NCBI GenBank assembly: GCA_022446815.1
Contig: JAKVCD010000040.1
Location: 62,001 to 126,000 of the forward strand
DNA length: 64,000 nucleotides
DNA from: Planctomycetota bacterium
GTDB taxonomy: Bacteria; Planctomycetota; UBA1135; GCA-002686595
Reading direction: 5' to 3'
The notes under the pieces are model-generated. The model had not been told where the DNA came from, searched no databases, and was given only the letters and a program-made list of their open reading frames with translations. Made by a program: the position numbers and the translations under genes. This document shows positions 27,111 to 34,900 of this stretch, in pieces (position 1 is the stretch's first letter; every line of letters begins with the position of its first letter).

Positions 27111-27485
27111 TCACAAGCCCATGTTCAAGATAACTCGCCCAAGCAATTGATCTGATGTGACCGCTCGAGAGCCATCAGGGATCCGAAGGGGGCAATCTAG
27201 TACGTCACCTCGGACCACCCAGCCCCCCTCACCCTCGTCAACGCCAAGGATCGCTAAGTGAACGGCACCCACGCCATCAGAAACAAAAACGATGTCGCCG
27301 GGGACGGCCGACGAGACCCACCGGTCAACGAGCAGCCTCACTCCGGGCCTGACGCTTGCGACAGGTGAGCACCCCTCTACAGGCAGGGTCAAAAGGTCAA
27401 ACCGTGCACCGAGGTAAAGTGCACCTGCGGCTGCCAGTGAGATCGTGATCACCCGCGCCCGCCGAATGAGGAGCTTCGCATCCAT
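27111..27485 (-). CDS. S26 signal peptidase-like protein
   Basis: A 124-residue protein with one N-terminal membrane segment (residues 11-28). The next part reads VEGCSPVASVRPGVRLLVDR, then VPGDIVF. This matches the signal-peptidase/LexA fold in which a Ser (here S40) precedes a Pro. The general base in bacterial enzymes is Lys; here the matching strand reads GAVHLAILGVDEGEGG, with H76, as in the Ser-His (Sec11/SipW) type. It is shorter than a full signal peptidase. It sits between thiE and thiL, and its substrate is unknown. Confidence 0.6.
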   Translation of the reverse strand: MDAKLLIRRARVITISLAAAGALYLGARFDLLTLPVEGCSPVASVRPGVRLLVDRWVSSAVPGDIVFVSDGVGAVHLAILGVDEGEGGWVVRGDVLDCPLRIPDGSRAVTSDQLLGRVILNMGL

Positions 27486-27498
27486 TCAGACGACGTCC

Positions 27499-28110
27499 CT
27501 ATGACTTGGAGGCCTCGAGGAGAGCGAGGAAACTCTTCCCTGGGTTGCTGGTAAAGACACTGCCGATGCAGGCGACCCCGCCAACCCCCGCCGGGAGCAG
27601 GCGAGCGACCGCGCTAGCGTCGATGCCACCCACTGCCCAGGTTCGTTCGAGGAACGAGCTAGACAAGAAGGCCTCTTCACCAAGCGGTTCAAGAATCCCT
27701 TCCTTAGAGGCGGTAGCAAAGACCGGCCCCATGAAGCGGTAATCAGCATCCATAGACTCACAAGTAAGTTCTGGAGCGTGTTGGGAGTGACCTATCGCAA
27801 CCGAAGGTCCAAGGATTCTCCTTGCCGCTAGCGGAGCAATTGACTGGAACCCTAAATGGACAGCATCCGCAGTGACAGCTAGCGCCACATGCGCTCGGTC
27901 ATGCACGCCAAGCCAGCCATCCCCGAAGAGGTCCCGAGCATAGCGCGCTAGCTCATAGAGCTCTCTATCAGGCAAACCAGGCTCCCGAATCAGGACGCCA
28001 TCGCAGCCGGCCTCCCTGAGACATTGAAGATCACGCCTTAAATCCTCCGCCCCGAGCTCATGAGCGCGTCCAGGAGTTATGGGAAGCACCCTAGGAGGCA
28101 GCGTCACCAT
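27499..28110 (-). CDS. thiE: thiamine phosphate synthase-like protein
   Basis: A 203-residue TIM-barrel protein of the ThiE/TenI family. ThiE joins HMP-PP and THZ-P to make thiamine monophosphate. Visible are GVLIREPGLPDRELYELAR (the usual RxK/E phosphate region), VHDRAHVALAVTADAVHLG, AIGHSQHAPE and a C-terminal AVGGIDASAVARLLPAGVGG. The last is the phosphate-binding GGI motif. The family splits into synthase ThiE and aminase TenI; proximity to thiL favours ThiE. Its ATG directly follows the stop of the XPB-associated gene. Confidence 0.8.
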   Translation of the reverse strand: MVTLPPRVLPITPGRAHELGAEDLRRDLQCLREAGCDGVLIREPGLPDRELYELARYARDLFGDGWLGVHDRAHVALAVTADAVHLGFQSIAPLAARRILGPSVAIGHSQHAPELTCESMDADYRFMGPVFATASKEGILEPLGEEAFLSSSFLERTWAVGGIDASAVARLLPAGVGGVACIGSVFTSNPGKSFLALLEASKS

Positions 28111-30165
28111 TCACACCTTGAGGTCAACGAGGTAGTCGAGATCGCGCAAGAGAGATCGAAGACGCTTGACGGTGTGCCCCTTCTTCAATTGCACAGGTCC
28201 ATCGCTGACCGTCTTAGAGACAAACGGCCGAACACCAGGATCTTGCAGGAGTCGACGCCGAGTCTCTAAGTCCTCGATGTGAAGAGTACGGCTAGAGTCC
28301 AGAAAAATGAGGCCAGCGCTCAGCGCCCAATCACGGATCGAATACAGGACGTTTTGTGGGACAGGGGTACGGCTATTTCGCTCCAAAGTCTCAAGAATCC
28401 GATCGAGACTGATCCCCTCGTGAAGCGCGCGATAGACACCCTTGCTGTCGATCCGGAAGTGCATCACTTCGCCAGACGCCTCTCGGTGACAAAAGCGGTC
28501 TAGGTCGTGAACGACCTCAGCGTCATCACCGCTCGGGAAGAGCACCACCTCGAAGTCTGGCGTAACGATCAAATTGCCCATGGATACATGCGCCGCGGCA
28601 TCAGAGCTTTCGGCGCCGAATATCCGACCACCGGTCTTAGTCAGCCTCATCGCCACAGGATGCCCAGCTGCGTCGTAGCCGAGGTCTATAAGCCCCAGCA
28701 AGAACAAGCGCGTACGAACCCACCTGACCAAATTCCAAGCCAGGCGTTGCATGTCGGCGAAGGGCTCAGCCCCGCCTAGGCTTCCGCTTGCAGAGAAGTA
28801 GTCCTCGACTGCCAGATCATCTAACGAAGCTAGGTACGTGTTCCGGCTTAAGAACGGCAGGTACATGATGTCGTACCACGTCCCAGCTTCTACCCGCTTC
28901 ATAAGCCGGAGGAAGATCCGGCGCATTCGCGCCTGGTGGAAGTAATCCCCCGAGGGGGGGCGCTCTTCGCAGGCGAAGTCTAGGAGTTGACTTAACTTGG
29001 AACTGAGGCCTAGTCCCTCCCACTCAACGCCAGCTTGCGTCACATGAAAGGTTCGCTTGCCGGTCGCCTCAACGAGCCGGTGAGCACGACAGAAGGCAAA
29101 GATAAAGTCCAAGACCTCAGAGCGCTGGAGCTCTTTGCCTGGGTTAGGAATCAGCTCAGCGAGGATGCGCTTCTCTGTAGTCTTGAAGATCTCCCCCTTC
29201 ACGGTGAACCGCACGTCGTTCTCCAACAAAAAGTTGAGGAAACGCGAGATGTTTGAAGCGAGGTCGACCCCCAAGCTCACCTCTTCAGCAGGCTTATCGG
29301 GATCGCTAGGGACAGCGACACGCTTCAGCCAGGCCAAGGTCACCTCAGTGAAGACGATGAGGGCCTCATCAGAGTGAGCGATACCATACGGAGTGAGATC
29401 TATCCGCTCGACGGTGCCCACGAGCGACTCCTCAAGGATCTTCGCCCACCTTCTCCTGTTCCAATGCGGGAGGTTTGTCTCCATCCGCTCAAACAGGCCA
29501 CGCGGGAGGATGCCACCAAACTGGAGGATTGATTTCTCAACAAGCCCACGCAGGCCGTCCGGGAGCCGCTCAACCCTTGCGACCGCAGCAGACTCCTTTG
29601 AGTACACCTTGTAGAGCATCCTGGCCTGCGCCGGACTCCCACCACCATCTCTGTTGGGCGGGGCATACATTCGGTCCAGAGCGCCCTTCAGAGTTAGAGT
29701 CTCAAAGACGCCGTGCTTCTCACTGCGGCGCTGGCTCGTTAGGGCTTCAGCGATGTCGACTGGCACCGCGAAAGCCTTGTCGGCCCGGGCGCCGACCCTG
29801 TGGAGCAAGGCATGCCGCTCTAAGGTGGTGATGGCGGCCTCGATGTCATAGTTCGACATGTAGTTGAGCTCAGGCGCCTCAGCCAGATCAACGAAACGCT
29901 GGCGGTGGTCATCAGCGCCGAAGTGCCGCTCAAAGATCGCTTTCAGCTTGGAGCTCAAGCTGGTGATGCGCCGCCCTAAGACCTCAGGGTCATTGATAAA
30001 ACCCATAACGGCAGCCTTGAGCTCTTCGTCGTCAGCAGGAGTCTTGGCGGCGCGCTGGCCAGCCCAAAACCTGAATAGCTCCTTGAGGTCACGGACAGGA
30101 AACTCCGCCACGACATCGGCAGCTGACCAAGCAGCGCCGCGCTTAGGGGCCTTTGACCTGCTCAC
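28111..30165 (-). CDS. XPB helicase-associated protein (XPB/Ssl2 N-terminal-type domain)
   Basis: A 684-residue, mostly helical protein starting at a GTG that overlaps the XPB helicase stop as GTGA. The C-terminal part (about residues 530-670) is a helicase-associated XPB/Ssl2-type domain: GNLIVTPDFEVVLFPSGDD, then FRIDSKGVYRALHEGISLD and NSRTPVPQNVLYSIRDWALS. The same kind of domain forms the N-terminus of the neighbouring helicase. The N-terminal 500 residues are winged-helix-like helices of unassigned family. No ATPase motif is present. The overlap and shared domain suggest it is a dedicated partner of the helicase. Confidence 0.8.
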   Translation of the reverse strand: MSRSKAPKRGAAWSAADVVAEFPVRDLKELFRFWAGQRAAKTPADDEELKAAVMGFINDPEVLGRRITSLSSKLKAIFERHFGADDHRQRFVDLAEAPELNYMSNYDIEAAITTLERHALLHRVGARADKAFAVPVDIAEALTSQRRSEKHGVFETLTLKGALDRMYAPPNRDGGGSPAQARMLYKVYSKESAAVARVERLPDGLRGLVEKSILQFGGILPRGLFERMETNLPHWNRRRWAKILEESLVGTVERIDLTPYGIAHSDEALIVFTEVTLAWLKRVAVPSDPDKPAEEVSLGVDLASNISRFLNFLLENDVRFTVKGEIFKTTEKRILAELIPNPGKELQRSEVLDFIFAFCRAHRLVEATGKRTFHVTQAGVEWEGLGLSSKLSQLLDFACEERPPSGDYFHQARMRRIFLRLMKRVEAGTWYDIMYLPFLSRNTYLASLDDLAVEDYFSASGSLGGAEPFADMQRLAWNLVRWVRTRLFLLGLIDLGYDAAGHPVAMRLTKTGGRIFGAESSDAAAHVSMGNLIVTPDFEVVLFPSGDDAEVVHDLDRFCHREASGEVMHFRIDSKGVYRALHEGISLDRILETLERNSRTPVPQNVLYSIRDWALSAGLIFLDSSRTLHIEDLETRRRLLQDPGVRPFVSKTVSDGPVQLKKGHTVKRLRSLLRDLDYLVDLKV

Positions 30166-31931
30166 TCGAGCCCCCCCTTAGAGGCCACTCGAAGGTCTAG
30201 GTGCTGGGCCTCAATAATCTCGTAGCTGTAGCCCTGCTCAGTGAGGAAGAGCTGCCGCTTCTCGGAGAACTCCTGGTCTCTACTCCCTAGTGTGACCACT
30301 GAGTAGAAGTAGGCCATCGAGCCATCTGACTTAGGACGCAAGATCCGCCCCATACGCTGAGCCTCCTCCTGCCTAGAGCCAAATGTGCCAGAGACTTGAA
30401 TGGCCACATTGGCGTCTGGGAGGTCGATCGCAAAATTGCCGACCTTGCTAACGATGAGAGTCTGCACCTCCCCAGTCCTAAATGCAGAATAGAGCTCCTC
30501 TCGCTCAGGATTGGGAGTCTTGCCGGTGATGAGAGGAGCCGCGAGCTCTTTCGAGAGGCGCTTCAATTGATCGATGTACTGACCAATGATCAGGACGCGG
30601 TCGCCGCTGTGCTGCCTCAACAGGTGCTGAATAACCTCGTCCTTGCCTGGGTTCTCAGAAGAGACGCGGAACTTGCCCCGGGCGTCAGCGCTGAGGTAGG
30701 TCTCCCGAACCTCATCGGCAAGCCTGACACGCACCTCGACACATTGCGCGTGAGCGATGAAGCCCTGACCCTCCAGCACCTTCCAGGGAACGTCGTAGCG
30801 CTTCGGTCCGATCAGACAGAAGACCTCATCCTCTTTCTCGTCCTCACGAACGAGCGTGGCGGTCAGGCCGAGTCTGCGGCGAGCTTGAAGGTCGGCAGTA
30901 ACCCTAAAGATTGGGGCGGGCAGAAGATGAACCTCGTCGTAGACAACGAGGCCCCAGTTCTCGTTCGTAAAAACGCCGAAGTGCTCAAACTCCCCTTCCT
31001 TGCTGCGTCGCCAAGTCAGCATCTGATACGTCGTAATGGTGACGGGTCGAATGACCTTCTCTTGCCCCGTGTACTCCCCCACCTGGTCATCAGTCAGGTG
31101 GGTCTTGTCTAAGAGCTCTTGCCGCCACTGGCGAACGGCAACGGTGTTCGTCGTGAGGATGAGAGTCTTCTCCTGAATTAGGCTCATGACAGCCATAGCC
31201 GTAACCGTCTTTCCCGCGCCGCACGGAAGGACGACAACACCATTGCCACCCGCCACGGTCCCTCCAGCATAAAAGGCGTCAGCAGCCTCTTGCTGATACG
31301 GTCTCAGCTCAAAGCTCTTCCCACCGACTGTCTCGTCACGCATGGAGACCTCGAGCGCGTCACCGGTCAGATAACCGCCCTGATCATCAACCGGGTAGCC
31401 GAGCTTGATAAGCACTTGCTTAAGGGTCCCTCGATCAAGCTCTCCAACTCTTGCAATGCCGTCATCGCCAACTTCAACGAGCGCAGCGACATCCTTGTAT
31501 CCAAGGACATCCTCCATAACGTCCGGCCTTCTGGACTTAAGCGTGTAGCCCTCGTCACCCCGCTCAATCTTCAGTTCACCATATCGGCTAACCCAGCCGT
31601 CGATCTCCGCGATCAGGCCTGCAGGGACTGGGACACAGGAGAACTCCTCGAGGGTCTCCTGTATGTCCGCTGAGGTGACCCCAAGGGCCGCTGCGTTCCA
31701 GACGGAGACCGGAGTGATCCGGTAGGTGTGGAGGTAGTCAGGGCTTTTCTCTAGCTCAGCAAAGACTGCCAAGGCGTCACGCGCGGCTGCGAAACGAGGG
31801 TGCTCCTCGGTCACTGGCCTGCCAGCCTCATCCTTCAACGGCGCTCCGCGCTCGTCCATAACAGACGTGACGGTGTGAAGCATGATCGTGCGATCGCTCT
31901 GAACGATGACCGGGTTATCGGGACGCATCAT
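30162..31931 (-). CDS. XPB-type DNA repair helicase
   Basis: A 589-residue superfamily 2 helicase of the bacterial XPB/Ssl2 family. The N-terminal domain (NPVIVQSDRTIML and YRITPVSVWNAAALG) is followed by motif I (LPCGAGKTVTAM), motif II (YDEVHLLPAP), motif III (GLTATLVRED) and motif VI (EAQRMGRILRPK). The VREDEKEDEVFCLIGPKRYD stretch matches the R-E-D motif of eukaryotic XPB. XPB opens DNA around lesions in eukaryotic repair. Its ATG overlaps the uvrA stop as ATGA, and the next gene overlaps by GTGA. Confidence 0.92.
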   Translation of the reverse strand: MMRPDNPVIVQSDRTIMLHTVTSVMDERGAPLKDEAGRPVTEEHPRFAAARDALAVFAELEKSPDYLHTYRITPVSVWNAAALGVTSADIQETLEEFSCVPVPAGLIAEIDGWVSRYGELKIERGDEGYTLKSRRPDVMEDVLGYKDVAALVEVGDDGIARVGELDRGTLKQVLIKLGYPVDDQGGYLTGDALEVSMRDETVGGKSFELRPYQQEAADAFYAGGTVAGGNGVVVLPCGAGKTVTAMAVMSLIQEKTLILTTNTVAVRQWRQELLDKTHLTDDQVGEYTGQEKVIRPVTITTYQMLTWRRSKEGEFEHFGVFTNENWGLVVYDEVHLLPAPIFRVTADLQARRRLGLTATLVREDEKEDEVFCLIGPKRYDVPWKVLEGQGFIAHAQCVEVRVRLADEVRETYLSADARGKFRVSSENPGKDEVIQHLLRQHSGDRVLIIGQYIDQLKRLSKELAAPLITGKTPNPEREELYSAFRTGEVQTLIVSKVGNFAIDLPDANVAIQVSGTFGSRQEEAQRMGRILRPKSDGSMAYFYSVVTLGSRDQEFSEKRQLFLTEQGYSYEIIEAQHLDLRVASKGGLE

Positions 31932-34900
31932 GCCGAGCCCCTCCCAGCCTTCAATTTCTTACGTGCGACGCCGCCGACAGGCTTCGACTTTCTGCCAGCA
32001 AGCCATGGCCCGGTGGGAGACCCTTTCATTTTGGAGAGCTGCTCTGGCGTACCTTCAGAGACAAGCTCACCACCTTCGTCCCCACCAGCAGGGCCTAGCT
32101 CAACGAGCCGATCGCAGGCGCTCAGGGCAGAGGGATCATGCTCGATCATGATGAGCGCGTGCCCAGCCTCCGCCAGTCTTTGGAGGATGAGCATAAGCCG
32201 CTCTACGTCTTTAGCGTGAAGGCCAGTTGTGGGCTCATCTAGCAGGATCACTCGTGAGAGCCCTCTCTGGGCTGCAGAGAGTTCTGAAGCGAGCTTGAGC
32301 CGCTGCGCCTCACCACCGGAGAGGGTGTTGGCGGATTGCCCGAGCCTCAGGTAGCCAAGACCGACATCGGCGAGAGACTGAAGCAGGGTCCGAATACGAG
32401 GTTGATGCATAAAGAACTCGAGCGCGTCATCAACGCACATGCTCAAGACATCCGCGACGGTCTTTCCGCGCCACCGAACCTCAAGCACCTCAGGCCTGTA
32501 GCGACTACCGTCACACACTTCACACGTCAGCCACAAGTCGGGGAGAAACTGAAGCTCAACCTTTGTGGCTCCGTTTCCATCGCACGCGGGGCATCGACCA
32601 CGAGCACTGTTAAAGCTGAAATGGGCCGGGCCAAAGCCCATGGAGGAAGCATCGGTGGTGCGAGCGTATAGCCCACGAATCAGATCCATGACGCCGCAGT
32701 AGGTCGCTGGGACGCTAGAAGGGCTTGTCCCGATCGGGCTCGCGTCAATCAAAACAACCGCCCCGCCACGGCCGGTAAACCTCTTCCAGCGCCCTTGCGA
32801 GGACTCGCCCTGTAGCGCCGGCAGGAGAGTGTCCACCACGAGGCTGCTCTTTCCGGAGCCACTCGGCCCGCACACGCCTAAGAGCTCACCCCAATGGAGG
32901 TGGAGATCTAAACCATGGAGATTGTGGGTTCGGGCTCCCTTCAGCTGAAAAGCGAGTTGGCCATCAATAGCGCTTGAGGCCCTAGGGGGTACAACCAGCT
33001 CTCCTCGAAGCGCAGCCCCTGTCAGCGAGGAGGGGCTTGCCTTAACTTGCTTGGGAGTCCCAGCGCAAACGATCTCTCCGCCAAGCTCACCAGCGCCGGG
33101 GCCAAGATCAACGACATAGTCAGAGCGAGCGACAACGCGCTCATCATGCTCGACCAAGACGACACTGTTCCCGCGATCCCTGAGATCCTCCAAAGACTCC
33201 ATCAGATTGTCGACATCAGAAGGGTGCAGCCCCACGGTGGGCTCATCGAGGACATAGCAGACCCCCATCAACTGAGATCCCAAGCCAGCAGCGAGAGCGA
33301 CACGCCTAGCCTCACCGCCAGAGAGAGTAGAGGTCCGCCTGTCCAAGCTGAGGTAGCCAAGCCCGACCCGCTCCAGCATCTCTAAGCGGCCAGCGAGCTC
33401 ATCCAAGACCGGCTCAACTGCCCGCAACGGCCCTGCGCCTCTCTCCAATCCCTTGACCCAAGACAAAGCATGGGAAACGTCCAAGCTTAAGCACTCGGGG
33501 AGTCGCATTCCGCCGAGGTTCACACCTCGCCACTCAGGCTTCAAGCGTTCTCCCTTACACGACCTACACTTTTTCCTATCCATTGAAGCCTCAAGAACTT
33601 CGATCCACCCTGGGTCAGAAGCGCTGGCGTGCCACGCGTCGACGTGACCGCACAAGCCAGGCCACTCTGAGGTGTACTCCTCATCTACCGTAAAGCTCGC
33701 GCCGCTGCGCTCTTTGTGGGTTGTATAGGAATCTCGAGCGCCTTCGCCAAAGAGGAGGAGCGCCTGTTGCCGCTTCGTGAGCTTCTCGAATGGCTTATCA
33801 ATGTCAATTTTGTGAGAGCGACAGACTTCCCTCAGGAGGAGCTCATAAAAGCCCTTCCCCTTCGTCAGATACCTGCCGATCTTCCCCTCGATAGCGCCGT
33901 CAGTTAGAGCCTTAGCGGGCTGAGTCACAAGAAGATCGGGATCGCACTGCACAACCTCACCGAGCCCGTCACAGGTCTCGCAAGCCCCTGCGTGAGTGTT
34001 GAAAGAGAAGTGCCGAGGCTCGGGGATGACCTTAAGTCGATAGCCGCACACGGGGCAGCTGCCACGAGTTGAGAGCTCTAAGCGTTCACCGTCCTGAGTT
34101 TGAGCCAGGACATCTCCACCCGATACCCTCGCCGCCTGCTCGGCTGCGTCTGCCACTCGAGTCTGACTCTTGCTGTTAAAGCTAACCCGATCAATGACAA
34201 CAGCCACCTCTCGGGCCCGCTTCGGGAGCTCCTCATCCAAGCGTCGCTCGACGCCATCGATCATGGCCCTGACGAAGCCGTCACTCGCCAAGCTCTCAAG
34301 GCGGCTCCGTAATGAAGCGAGAGGGTCATCGCCCCTAACGGGCGCCATCACCCAGCCCTTTCTGCCATCAAAGGCGCTCGTAAGCTCAGACGCGATGGCG
34401 CCGGGGTCACGCTGGAGCAGGGGCTCATCGTGCTTAGGACACCGGGGCTCACCAGCGCGAGCCCAAAGAACTCTCATGTGATCATGGATCTCTGTAGCGG
34501 TCGCGACTGTGGAGCGAGGACCCCCCCTCACGCCACGAGCTTCGATGGCGACTGTAGGACCTAAGCCGTCGATTCGCTCAACAGGGGGCCGATCTTTGCT
34601 CCCTAGGAATTGCCGAGCGTAGGTCGAGAGAGACTCAACAAACCGCCTGCGCCCTTCAGTAAAGAGTGTGTCTAGCGCCAGGGATGACTTGCCAGACCCG
34701 CTCAACCCAGAGACGACAGTGATCTTGTTTTTAGGGAGGTCGACATCAACAGACTTAAGGTTGTGCGTCCTCGCACCTCGAATTTGGATTTGATCAGGCT
34801 CTATGCCACGGGCGCCGGAGGTGTTGCGAGTCGAGACAGAGGAATCGAGTGCCAGCTTGGTGAGCGCGTCTCCCGTCTGAGAGCCTTTCACTCCCCTCAG

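Noticed and set aside
30396-31112. Plus-strand open frame of 238 codons
   Set aside because: It lies antisense within the XPB helicase gene, which shows all helicase motifs.
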